Position numbers and translations under genes: made by a program
Assembly (NCBI GenBank): GCA_031430645.1
Contig: JANPBY010000004.1
Location: forward strand, 6,699 to 70,698
Reading direction: 5' to 3'
From: JANPBY01 sp031430645
Lineage (GTDB): Bacteria; Actinomycetota; Actinomycetes; DATJPE01
DNA: 64,000 nucleotides
Shown: positions 17,833 through 26,265 of the stretch, piece after piece
Numbering within the stretch: position 1 is the stretch's first letter
How the letters are laid out: every line of letters begins with the position of its first letter
Notes under the pieces: model-generated
Databases searched by the model: none
The model's input: the letters and a program-made list of their open reading frames with translations, nothing else
Told to the model about the DNA's origin: nothing

Positions 17833-18546
17833 ATGAGCCAGTTCGGTGGGACTAGGCGTGCGGACGACTACGGCTTCTTCGGGCCGTCCAAGCCTTCTGG
17901 GACAAGTGGACAGTTCGGTGGTCCGCCCGCTACTGCGTCTCCCTCCCCGGCACCGTTGGCCGGGACCAACCCGGCGTTCGGTGCGCCCGCACCCGCGGGT
18001 TTCGACTATGCGTCACAACCCGCGTTCTCCGGCCCGGCCGGCCAGAAATCAGGGTTGGGTGCGGGCCGCGTTCTTGGCCTGCTCGGGATTGTTGCCCTGC
18101 TCCTCATCGCCGGTTGGTTCGGCTGGACGAGACACCAATTGAGCCAACCGGTCCAGGTCCCTGCCACCCTGATCGGTCTCCCCCTGGCTTCCGATCCGGA
18201 GTTTGAAGCACTGGTTCTCGAGGCCGAGGATGGCGTGCGGCAACAAAACCCCGGCCGGCCTGCCGAAGCGGCCGCCTACGGCGCAGAGAACCAAGTGGCT
18301 GTGCTGGTCTTGGTCCGCGGCGAGGTCAGGATGGACCAGGAGTTTACGGACTTCGCGGCGTCATCAGGAGTCCCGGGCCTTTCGAGCCGGCAGGAGATCA
18401 ACGGTGCCTCGTGTGTAGCGGATGCCGGGGGAACCGTCGCCTTCTGCGTCCGGAGCTCCCGGACCCTGACGGTCGAGGTAGCGACGATCGGCCGATCAAT
18501 CAATGATGCTGCGGCCGCTGTCCAGGAAGTCTGGAGGCTTCAGTAG
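17833..18546 (+). CDS. Single-span membrane protein with N-terminal MSQFGG motif, paralogue 2
   Basis: 237 residues, unrecognised. The cytoplasmic tail MSQFGG...DDYGFF...KPSG...QFGG matches paralogue 1 in order and spacing. One span (VLGLLGIVALLLIAGWFGW, around residue 85) is followed by an exported domain of about 130 residues containing SCVADAGGTVAFCVRS, whose two cysteines could form a disulfide. It starts 20 nt after paralogue 1 with AAGGGAAGG just upstream, so the two are one transcription unit. Beyond the tail motif and architecture the exported domains are poorly similar. Confidence 0.8.
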   Translation: MSQFGGTRRADDYGFFGPSKPSGTSGQFGGPPATASPSPAPLAGTNPAFGAPAPAGFDYASQPAFSGPAGQKSGLGAGRVLGLLGIVALLLIAGWFGWTRHQLSQPVQVPATLIGLPLASDPEFEALVLEAEDGVRQQNPGRPAEAAAYGAENQVAVLVLVRGEVRMDQEFTDFAASSGVPGLSSRQEINGASCVADAGGTVAFCVRSSRTLTVEVATIGRSINDAAAAVQEVWRLQ

Positions 18547-18573
18547 GTCTGCGCGGCCCTAGGCGAGGACTGA

Positions 18574-19857
<1,284 letters not shown>

Positions 19858-19953
19858 CTCGAGAGTCTCCTTCGTGCCGGGGAAAGACGAATCCGACGGT
19901 ACCCCGACACACCCTCACATGGCTCCCTCATTGTGCGGGCGCGTCGCCTTTTG

Positions 19954-19967
19954 CGCTCAGGGCGAAC
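19954..19967 (-). promoter_or_regulatory. Candidate ClgR operator upstream of clpX
   Basis: On the minus strand this reads GTTCGC-CCTGA-GCG, an exact fit to the GTTCGC-N5-GCG consensus I recall for ClgR, the activator of clp and lon genes in Streptomyces. It is about 97 nt upstream of the clpX start. It suggests clpX can be induced separately from clpP1P2. Whether the genome encodes ClgR cannot be seen here. Confidence 0.5.
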
Positions 19968-20011
19968 CTCCGCACCCATTCAGACCAACCCCGCAGCGAA
20001 CTACAGAAAGA

Positions 20012-20111
20012 GGACGTGGCGTGAGGTCCGCGGTCCCGCAGAGTTCGTAGGGAGCTCGCCGTAGGCGGCGGGTGTAGAACTTGAAGGGAGTGCGGACCTC
20101 ACGCCACGTCC
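20012..20111. repeat. Palindromic element B, copy 1 (variable arms, conserved core)
   Basis: Perfect 20-bp arms (20012-20031 against 20092-20111) enclose 60 nt. Positions 20034-20091 match 44513-44570 at 55 of 58 bases. The core can fold into nested stems: TCCC/GGGA, GAGTTC/GAACTT (one wobble) and a CGCCG-TAGG-CGGCG hairpin. Arms differ from those of copy 2. It lies 24 nt after the clpP2 stop, in the clpP2-clpX spacer. It is not an intrinsic terminator by sequence (no T-tract). Confidence 0.92.
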
Positions 20112-20135
20112 GGCTCTCACGACCAGAGAGCGAAC

Positions 20136-20825
20136 TCAGCTACCCACCGCAGTACCAGTACCCGCACCCGGCCGCCGCGTGCTCAGCACCTGATCGATGA
20201 TCCCGTAGTCCAGCGCCATGCTGGCGGTGAGGATCTTGTCGCGCTCGATGTCCTTGTGGATCTCCTCGGTCGTCCGCGAGGTGTGGCTGGCGAGGATGGT
20301 CTCCATCTCGGCCCGCATCCGCAGGATCTCGTTGGCCTGGATCTCGATGTCAGAGGCCTGCCCACCACCCTCGGTGTAGGGCTGGTGGATGAGGATGCGG
20401 CTGTGCGGAAGCGCAAAACGCTTGCCGGGCGTGCCCGCAGCGAGGAGTACGGCGGCTGCGGAGGCCGCCTGGCCCAGACATACGGTTTGTACGTCGGGTC
20501 CGACGAACTGCATCGTGTCGTAGATCGCGGTCATCGCGGTGTAGGAGCCACCGGGGGAGTTGATGTAGATAGAGATGTCTCTGTCGGGGTCCATCGACTC
20601 CAGACAGAGCAGTTGCGCCATCACGTCGTCGGCCGAGGCATCGTCGATCTGCACCCCGAGGAAGATGATGCGCTCCTCGAACAGCTTCCCGTAGGGGTTG
20701 TACTCCCGAAAACCCTGCGCGGTGCGCTCGATGAAGTTGGGCAGGATGTAGCGCGCCTGCGGCGCAAAGTCGGTGTGCGACGTGCTCACAGTGGGCTCTC
20801 CGAACGGGCGTGGGTAAGAGGACAT
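20136..20825 (-). CDS. clpP2: ClpP2 proteolytic subunit
   Basis: 229 residues. The catalytic serine is in GQAASAAAVLLAAG, the histidine in RILIHQP and the aspartate in MALDYGIID. The oligomerisation and substrate-groove segment YINSPGGSYTAMTAIYDTMQ is typical. With ClpP1 it forms the mixed ClpP1P2 tetradecamer of actinobacteria. Its ATG shares one base with the clpP1 stop (TGATG), so synthesis of the two subunits is coupled. It is named ClpP2 by gene order, second in the pair, as in mycobacteria. Confidence 0.94.
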   Translation of the reverse strand: MSSYPRPFGEPTVSTSHTDFAPQARYILPNFIERTAQGFREYNPYGKLFEERIIFLGVQIDDASADDVMAQLLCLESMDPDRDISIYINSPGGSYTAMTAIYDTMQFVGPDVQTVCLGQAASAAAVLLAAGTPGKRFALPHSRILIHQPYTEGGGQASDIEIQANEILRMRAEMETILASHTSRTTEEIHKDIERDKILTASMALDYGIIDQVLSTRRPGAGTGTAVGS

Positions 20826-21487
20826 CAGGCGGTGCCACCTTCGCCGGTGACGTCGCCGGCGCTGGCGACTACGTGGTCGACGAGGCCGTAGGCACGGGCG
20901 TCCTCAGCCGAGAACCAGGTCTCGATGTCGGAGTCTTCGCGGATCCGTTCAGCGGTTTGGCCGGTGTGCTGGGCGATCAGGTCTTCCATCTGGCGCTTGA
21001 TGAGCAGCGACTGCTCAGCCTGCTTCTGGATGAAGGACGCGGTGCCACCGATGCCGGACGATGGCTGGTGCATCATGATGCGGGTGTGTGGCAGGGCGTA
21101 GCGCTTGCCGTTGGTGCCGGCGCACAACAGGAACTGGCCCATCGACGCGGCCATCCCCATGGCGACGGTCGCCACGTCGTTCTTGACGAACTGCATGGTG
21201 TCGTAGATCGCCATGCCCGCCGACACCGAGCCGCCGGGTGAGTTGATGTAGAGGAAGATCTCCTTGTCGGGATCCTCGGCTGCGAGCAGCAGGAGCTGGG
21301 CGCAGATCTGGTTGGCCATCTCATCCTCGACCACGCCCTTGACGAAGATGATGCGATCGCGCAGCAGTCGCTCGTAGACGGAATCGCCCAGCCCGAAGCC
21401 ACCACCACCTTGCGGCGCACGGTTGTCGGCGAGCACGACGGCGTCGCTGCCCAGAGGCTGCTGGGTCCCAGTGTGCTGGTGCGTCAT
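20825..21487 (-). CDS. clpP1: ClpP1 proteolytic subunit
   Basis: 220 residues. Serine in MGMAASMGQFLLCAG, histidine in RIMMHQP, aspartate in ETWFSAEDARAYGLVD. The N-terminus (about 30 residues) is Gln/Gly rich and probably removed on maturation, as known for actinobacterial ClpP. It is the first gene of the clpP1-clpP2 pair. A strong hairpin at 21537-21569 separates it from the acidic-protein gene upstream, so it likely has a promoter in the 50-nt spacer or relies on read-through. Confidence 0.94.
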   Translation of the reverse strand: MTHQHTGTQQPLGSDAVVLADNRAPQGGGGFGLGDSVYERLLRDRIIFVKGVVEDEMANQICAQLLLLAAEDPDKEIFLYINSPGGSVSAGMAIYDTMQFVKNDVATVAMGMAASMGQFLLCAGTNGKRYALPHTRIMMHQPSSGIGGTASFIQKQAEQSLLIKRQMEDLIAQHTGQTAERIREDSDIETWFSAEDARAYGLVDHVVASAGDVTGEGGTA

Positions 21488-21536
21488 GCGGGCATCACCC
21501 TTCGTCAGGTCGGTCTCTTTCGACCCTAACGCCAGG

Positions 21537-21569
21537 ACACCCCCGTGCCATCCGCTGGCACGGGGGTGT
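21537..21569 (-). terminator. Strong hairpin between the acidic-protein gene and clpP1
   Basis: A perfect 14-bp inverted repeat (ACACCCCCGTGCCA and its complement) with a 5-nt loop, placed 53 nt after the stop of the 21623-21898 gene on the same strand. There is no T-tract after it on the minus strand, so it may act as a U-less actinobacterial terminator, an attenuator or an RNA-stabilising 3' end. Confidence 0.65.
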
Positions 21570-21622
21570 TCGCTGACGGGGTAACTCCCGCCAGGACGTT
21601 CTGACGTACCGAAGCTCGGGAC

Positions 21623-21898
21623 TCAGGCCTCTTCGTGCGCAATCGCCACGTTGCCGTCGGCGTCGGCCACAGCGATGGTTTCCGACACAACCTGCAGGTC
21701 ACCGTTGTCATCGGCGACGGCGATCGTCTCTTCCATGATCACGTCGCCCGCTTCGTCAGCAGCGATGATCGTGTCATCAACGGCCACGATGTTGCCGTCT
21801 TCATCGATGACCTCGACGAGGTCCTCCACGACGGCGATGCCATCCTCAGTTACTCCACTGGTGATCTCTTCGACAATCTCGAAGCCTTCGCCGTTCAC
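21623..21898 (-). CDS. Extremely acidic repeat protein, no Lys or Arg
   Basis: 91 residues, unrecognised. It has 27 Asp/Glu and no Lys, Arg, Cys, Pro, Trp or Tyr. From about residue 27 it consists of three to four units of 15-16 residues with the pattern T-I-x-x-A-D-x-x-G-[DN]-hydrophobic-x5-E, for example TIAVADDNGDLQVVSE. This suggests beta-hairpin repeats; the D-x-[DN]-G-[DN] turns resemble half a calcium loop, but metal binding is only a guess. A GTG start with GGGAGGA just upstream supports translation. It lies between tig and clpP1, in the proteostasis locus. Confidence 0.75.
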   Translation of the reverse strand: MNGEGFEIVEEITSGVTEDGIAVVEDLVEVIDEDGNIVAVDDTIIAADEAGDVIMEETIAVADDNGDLQVVSETIAVADADGNVAIAHEEA

Positions 21899-21997
21899 GA
21901 GTCCTCCCGGACCTAGCCCTTGTACGGCCGGGCGGCCGCGCGCTGAACCTAGCGCAGCACCCAGGCGGAGGCGACGTGGATCCGGAAGTCGCAGATT

Positions 21998-23254
21998 TCA
22001 GGCTTCGGCGAGCGCGTCAAGGTCTACGGCATTGCCTGCCGTGTCCACGATGGTGGCGCCCTCGAGAACCCTGGCCAGTGCCTTGGCTCGGATGACCTCG
22101 CCCATGATCGCCGGCACCTGACCGGCCTCGACCAGGGCCTGGGCGAAGGCATCCGGCGTCATGCCGTAGCGCGGCGCCTGGCGGATGAGGTACTCGGAGA
22201 GCTCGCCCTCCTCGGGCTGGAGCTCTTCCTTCGATGCGATCTCGTCGAGCACGAACTGTGCGGTGAGGTTCTTCCGCGTGGTCTCGATGAACTGGTCGCG
22301 GTGCTCGTCGTCACCGTGCCCATCCCCGAAGTGCGACTCGACCTCGGCGTCTACGAGGGCCTGAGGCAGCGGGACGTCGACGAGGGAGAGCAACTTCTCA
22401 AGCAGCGCATCGCGGGCCTCGACTCCCTGCTGCATGCGCTTCACGCGCCCGAGGCGCTCGCGGAGGTCCTCGCGTAGTTCGTCGAGGGTGTCGAACTCAC
22501 TGGCGAGCTGGGCGAAGTCATCATTGAGGTCGGGCAGCTCGCGTTCACGAACGGACTGGACGGTCACCGCGATGTCGGCAGGAGCTTCTTCGCCGTCGTT
22601 CAACTCGGTCTCGAAGGTGACGTCTTCGCCGGCACTCACGCCGACCACCACGTCGTCGAGGCCGTCGAGCAGGTCGCCGCTGCCGACCTCGTAGGACAGC
22701 CCGGCGGCAGTCGCGTCCTCGATCGCCTCGCCGTCGCGGCTAGCCGCGAGGTCGAGGGTCAGGAAGTCGCCGGTCTGCGCAGCCCGCTCGACCGGGGTCA
22801 AGGTCGCGAAGCGCGCGCGCAGCGCTTCAACCTGCTCGTCGACGTCAGAATCGGAGACGACGACCTCAGCGACCTCCACCTCGAGCCCGTTGTAGTCGGG
22901 GAGCTCGATCTCGGGGCGGCAGTCCACCTCGGCGGTGAACTTCAGATCAGACCCGTCCGCGAACTCGGTGACATCGACGTCCGGCTGCCCGAGCACGCGC
23001 ACCTCGTGCTCGCGTACGGCAGCGCCGTACGCGTCTGGGAGGTAGGCGTTGACTGCCTCGTCGAGCACCACCCCACGGCCGAACCGCTGGTCGATGAGCG
23101 AGGTCGGAACCTTGCCCTTGCGGAAGCCCGGGATCTGGACCTGGGCGCCAATCCGCTTGTAGGCCTCGTCGAGGCTCGGCTTGAGCTCCTCGAAGGGCAC
23201 CTCGACGGTCAGGCGGACCCGCGTCGGGGTCAGGGTCTCGACGTCACTCTTCAC
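21998..23254 (-). CDS. tig: Trigger factor (ribosome-associated chaperone / peptidyl-prolyl isomerase)
   Basis: 418 residues, GTG start. The ribosome-binding signature is present as GFRKGKVPTSLIDQRFG (canonical GFRxGKxP, near residues 43-59), followed by a FKBP-like domain (ERAAQTGDFLTLDL) and an alpha-helical C-terminal domain. It binds nascent chains at the ribosome exit. The order tig-clpP1-clpP2-clpX matches other actinobacteria except for the acidic-protein gene in between. Confidence 0.96.
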   Translation of the reverse strand: MKSDVETLTPTRVRLTVEVPFEELKPSLDEAYKRIGAQVQIPGFRKGKVPTSLIDQRFGRGVVLDEAVNAYLPDAYGAAVREHEVRVLGQPDVDVTEFADGSDLKFTAEVDCRPEIELPDYNGLEVEVAEVVVSDSDVDEQVEALRARFATLTPVERAAQTGDFLTLDLAASRDGEAIEDATAAGLSYEVGSGDLLDGLDDVVVGVSAGEDVTFETELNDGEEAPADIAVTVQSVRERELPDLNDDFAQLASEFDTLDELREDLRERLGRVKRMQQGVEARDALLEKLLSLVDVPLPQALVDAEVESHFGDGHGDDEHRDQFIETTRKNLTAQFVLDEIASKEELQPEEGELSEYLIRQAPRYGMTPDAFAQALVEAGQVPAIMGEVIRAKALARVLEGATIVDTAGNAVDLDALAEA

Positions 23255-23338
23255 GGTGCTCGTGTGCTCCTCGGTCGTCGGTCGGGCAGTGCTTCGTCAG
23301 TCGTACGTCCTGCGCACGGCCCAACGATCTGGCATGAG

Positions 23339-23411
23339 TCGGGGCGGGGAGACTCGAACTCCCGATTTCCTGCCCCCAAAGCAGGCGCGCTAGCCACTAC
23401 GCCACGCCCCG
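23339..23411 (-). tRNA. tRNA-Pro (anticodon TGG)
   Basis: Acceptor arms CGGGGCG and CGCCCCG, T-arm GGGAG-TTCGAGT-CTCCC, and anticodon stem CCTGC/GCAGG around loop TTTGGGG give anticodon TGG. CCA is not encoded. It is divergent from tRNA-Gly, 51 nt away. Confidence 0.95.
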
Positions 23412-23462
23412 CGGCTCGCGGTCTAGTCTAGAGGCACCGGCGGGGCTCAGAATCCGCCGCGT

Positions 23463-23536
23463 GCGGGTGTAGCTCAATGGTAGAGCCCCAGCCTTCCAAG
23501 CTGGCCATGCCGGTTCGATCCCGGTCACCCGCTCCA
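23463..23536 (+). tRNA. tRNA-Gly (anticodon TCC)
   Basis: Acceptor arms GCGGGTG and CACCCGC, T-arm GGTTCGATCCC, and anticodon loop CTTCCAA between CCAGC and GCTGG give anticodon TCC. The 3' CCA is encoded (23534-23536). The downstream flank begins a stretch with broken genes, so it could have served as an integration site, although no direct repeat of its 3' end was found. Confidence 0.95.
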
Positions 23537-23624
23537 GCGTGGAGACCCCCCGTTGAGCGGGGACACCAAGTTCACGCCTCCGCCAACACGGCCGGGAGTC
23601 GCTCTTGAGACCGCTACGTTGCCC

Positions 23625-23891
23625 CTATTGACCGTTCGGTATTCGGATGTGACAGGCGTCCACGTCGTCCACCTGGATGGACGCATCGGGAATGACAGGC
23701 GCAGTTGCGTCACGAGTCATGAGACTGAGCTGGGCCTGCGGCCTTTCCCGGTCGGCCAATGTGATGATCCACCCGTGATCCATCACCGGCTGCAACCCGA
23801 ACACATCGCCGTAGAAGGCCGTCGCCGCCTCTAGTGAATCACTTGAGAAATCTGCACCACTCGCTGAACGCTCATGTGCTCCATCCTCCAC
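23625..23891 (-). pseudogene. Truncated VOC (glyoxalase/bleomycin-resistance fold) gene
   Basis: The open frame contains a clear VOC half-domain (LEAATAFYGDVFGLQPV, then HGWIITLAD and ASIQVDDVDA) but ends after 88 residues. The expected second half, with its metal ligand and PNGH-type motif, is missing. The best start, ATG at 23875 reading SVQRVVQIS, is in a different frame from the body, implying a frameshift near 23845-23850. The 3' truncation lies about 90 nt from tRNA-Gly. It is a decayed gene rather than a functional small protein. Confidence 0.7.
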
Positions 23892-23913
23892 TTCCAGGTC
23901 GAGGGTCGACCGG

Positions 23914-23955
23914 CGCCCAGCGCCCAGAGCCCAGAGCCCAGAGCCCAGAGCCCAG
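23914..23955. repeat. Tandem heptamer array (six copies of AGCCCAG-like unit)
   Basis: Two CGCCCAG units are followed by four identical AGCCCAG units head to tail. It is in the spacer between the VOC remnant and the TetR gene. No coding potential was noticed; it probably arose by replication slippage and may vary between strains. Confidence 0.85.
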
Positions 23956-24064
23956 CAAGGGATCCTTCCCGGCAGGGATCACGTCACTCTGAAACTGGGA
24001 CCTCGAGACGTCTGATGTCTCCACTACGTGGGGTCAGTCTCGCTGCACGACGCGCTCGTCTCAC

Positions 24065-24688
24065 TTAGCCTGATCCGTGGGTCGAGGACAGGAACGTGGC
24101 TACGGCGGCCTTCACATGGTCTCGTTGGGCCTGTGTCGACGGGATGGCGTCGTCCCCCAGAAACATGGCGTCGTTGACTGGGGCACCCATGACCAGCCAG
24201 TTGAGTTGGGTGGCGGCCAGTCTCGGGTCAGGGACGGCCAAGAGATCGCGGTCGTCGAGGTCGGCAAGCATTTGGGCCAGCCCGGTGACAGCCCGCTGGG
24301 GGCCATGCTCGAAAACGGCCCGGGCTAGTTCGGGGAATCGAGGGACCTCACCTATCACCAATCTTCGAAGACGCAGCATGCGCGGTTGCAGCACCGCCGC
24401 CAGTTGCCGGCTCAGTATCGACTCGAGCGCCGGCGCGATGCGGTCGCTTGACTCGACGGGGACAGCGTCGACCTGGTGCACGTCGTCGCCTGCCAGACGG
24501 GTCATCGAAGTGACAAGCTCGATGAAGAGTTGTTCCTTGGTGCCGAAGTGCGCGTACACGGTCTGTTTTGAGACCCCGGAGGAGTGTGCGAGGTCGTCCA
24601 TGGTCACGCTGTCGTAGTGGGCGGTGAGGAATGCTTCCTCCGCCGACGCCAAGATGGCTCGCCGTTTCGCGACTGAGCTGGGACGCAT
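24065..24688 (-). CDS. TetR/AcrR-family transcriptional regulator
   Basis: About 207 residues. An N-terminal helix-turn-helix with the TetR signature (MDDLAHSSGVSKQTVYAHFGTKEQLF) is followed by a ligand-binding C-terminal domain. It is divergent from an alpha/beta hydrolase gene, with 85 nt between starts; the usual logic is that it represses that gene and itself and responds to a hydrophobic or aromatic ligand. ATG 24688 gives a standard short N-terminus; ATG 24712 would add eight residues. Neither start has a clear ribosome-binding site. Confidence 0.9.
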   Translation of the reverse strand: MRPSSVAKRRAILASAEEAFLTAHYDSVTMDDLAHSSGVSKQTVYAHFGTKEQLFIELVTSMTRLAGDDVHQVDAVPVESSDRIAPALESILSRQLAAVLQPRMLRLRRLVIGEVPRFPELARAVFEHGPQRAVTGLAQMLADLDDRDLLAVPDPRLAATQLNWLVMGAPVNDAMFLGDDAIPSTQAQRDHVKAAVATFLSSTHGSG

Positions 24689-24773
24689 CTTGGTTGCGTG
24701 TTGACCAATCATACTCAACAGTCTAGTGTCTAAATATTGATCGAGATAGTCCAGAAACTCAGGAGGCAAGACC
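24689..24773. promoter_or_regulatory. Divergent TetR / hydrolase promoter region
   Basis: AT-richer than its surroundings. It contains the inverted pair GTTGA-N10-TCAAC (24699-24718) and an imperfect palindrome centred on CTAG near 24722-24725, either of which could be the TetR operator. A strong AGGAGG site precedes the hydrolase ATG. These sites are guesses from symmetry alone. Confidence 0.35.
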
Positions 24774-25613
24774 ATGACCGGCTTCAGAACCGCCAACTCT
24801 CGGGACGGCACCACCATTGCCTACGAGGTGACCGGCGGAGGCCCGCCGCTGGTGTACGTCACGGGTGCCATCTGTCACCGTACGTTCCGCCCGGTCCGGC
24901 AAGGCGCCTCGGTATTTTCCCAGTCCTTCCAGGTGTTGTCTTACGACCGACGCGGACGCGGAGACTCGACCGACACCGCGCCTTGGTCGCTGGACCGCGA
25001 AGTCGAGGATCTCGAGGCGCTCATCGACACGATAGGAGGACGAGTATTCCTCTACGGCCACTCATCGGGGGCGGTGCTAGCCCTGCACGCGGCACAAAGG
25101 CTCGCGCCGAAGGTAGAGGCGGTAGTTCTATACGACGCATCCTGGGTCGCCGACGAGGCTGACGCCGCTCGCTACTCCCAAGTGTGTGCCGGGGTGAACG
25201 CCCTTCTCGACGAAAGACGTGGTGGGGCCGCGATCAAGCGCTTTCTTGTGGGAATCGGCATGCCCAGGCTGTTCGCTGCTCTGCTGCCGTTCACACCGGG
25301 GTGGCGTCGGCTCGTAGCGCTAGCACCCACACTCCGCTACGACATGTCCCTCACCGGGGCGCCGCCACCGTTGGACGTCGCCGCGATGGTGCGGGTGCCA
25401 ACCCACGTGATGGTCGGTGAACGCAGCCCCGAGGAGCTGCACCGTGTCGCCGACGCCCTAGGCGCGACCATCCCCGGCGCTACTCGCGAAACCTTGGCCG
25501 GTCAGGATCACATGGTCTCCGAGGAGGTGCTGCTGCCGAGCCTGGTGCGTCACTTACATCCGAGCGATGAGCAGGCACCATCCCCAGACATTCGCCCTGT
25601 TGGTGGCTCCTGA
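24774..25613 (+). CDS. Alpha/beta-fold hydrolase
   Basis: 279 residues. Oxyanion strand followed by a YDRRGRGDS turn, nucleophile elbow GHSSG (near residue 95), and a late catalytic histidine in GQDHMVS. The core fold is complete. Substrate is unknown; relatives include esterases and C-C bond hydrolases. It is expressed divergently from a TetR regulator, so it is probably inducible. AGGAGG precedes the ATG. Confidence 0.88.
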   Translation: MTGFRTANSRDGTTIAYEVTGGGPPLVYVTGAICHRTFRPVRQGASVFSQSFQVLSYDRRGRGDSTDTAPWSLDREVEDLEALIDTIGGRVFLYGHSSGAVLALHAAQRLAPKVEAVVLYDASWVADEADAARYSQVCAGVNALLDERRGGAAIKRFLVGIGMPRLFAALLPFTPGWRRLVALAPTLRYDMSLTGAPPPLDVAAMVRVPTHVMVGERSPEELHRVADALGATIPGATRETLAGQDHMVSEEVLLPSLVRHLHPSDEQAPSPDIRPVGGS

Positions 25614-25968
25614 CGGGCTGACGCTCTCGGCCTCAAGCGCGCCCATAGAGCCCCGGTGCGGGAGATCACGGATCGGAAGCCCTCACCGCCAGTGAACTCG
25701 ACTAGTAGGGCTCGTCTTCAACGAGCACTCCACGACGGGATCTCCTCCGCTCGCGCCGCGCAAACTGCTCGCCGGGCGACGATGGTTGTACCGGTCAAGG
25801 AGAGCTACAACCTGAGCGGAGACGCCGTGGCGGTCGGGCGTTCGGGCGTCGCACGCTCGGGGAGACTGAGAACCCGCCTGACTGACACTTCGTATCACAC
25901 GACTGCATCGGCTAGACGCCCTGGGCGGCTTGCTCGGGTCTCGCGGTAGGGCCTGTCGGTGCCCTTGG
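25614..25968. other. Non-coding spacer after the hydrolase gene
   Basis: 355 nt with only short open frames lacking family signals or good ribosome-binding sites. No terminator-like hairpin was recognised. Together with the adjoining membrane-protein fragment it looks like decayed sequence. Confidence 0.4.
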
Positions 25969-26205
25969 TCATCGCGGCAGCAGGAGGACCGACTGATTGC
26001 GCAGAGGGCTCCAGAGGCTGCCCACTACCCCGAGCACTGCCGCGATCGCCAGCACGAAGAGACCGATGGTCAGAAGGCTTACGACACCGAAACTCAAAAC
26101 TGCTCCGGTCACCGCCCACCACAGGTACGCCCACCAGGTCGGGGGCGCTGAGCGGTTTGCGCTGGAAGAGAAGTCGAAGACTGGGTCACGACTCAGTTCT
26201 CGATG
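25969..26205 (-). pseudogene. Fragment of a small two-span membrane protein, no start codon
   Basis: This frame is open from 26205 to a TGA at 25969-25971. It encodes a convincing membrane segment: PPTWWAYLWWAVTGAV, then VSLLTIGLFVLAIAAVLG, and a C-terminus LWSPLRN...LLLPR. No ATG, GTG or TTG occurs upstream of the hydrophobic part before the in-frame stop at 26206-26208. It is therefore the 3' part of a gene whose 5' end is lost, or a gene using a rare start such as CTG. The composition is far from random, so a real gene once existed here. Confidence 0.5.
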
Positions 26206-26265
26206 TCAACTGCGCCGAGCGCGTTGCTGGGTGCAGCCGCTTCGACGGAGCCGTGGTTCGTTAGC

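Noticed and set aside
21899..21997. GGCC-GGGC-GGCC hairpin upstream of the acidic-protein gene as a regulator
   Set aside because: Stem of only four pairs in a GC-rich context; expected by chance.
25656..25949. 97-codon + strand frame after the hydrolase
   Set aside because: Arg/Ser/Thr-rich composition, no ribosome-binding site or family resemblance; likely chance.
23463..26265. Proven genomic island with att sites
   Set aside because: No integrase gene and no direct repeat of the tRNA-Gly 3' end was found in the window, so only a weaker boundary claim is made.
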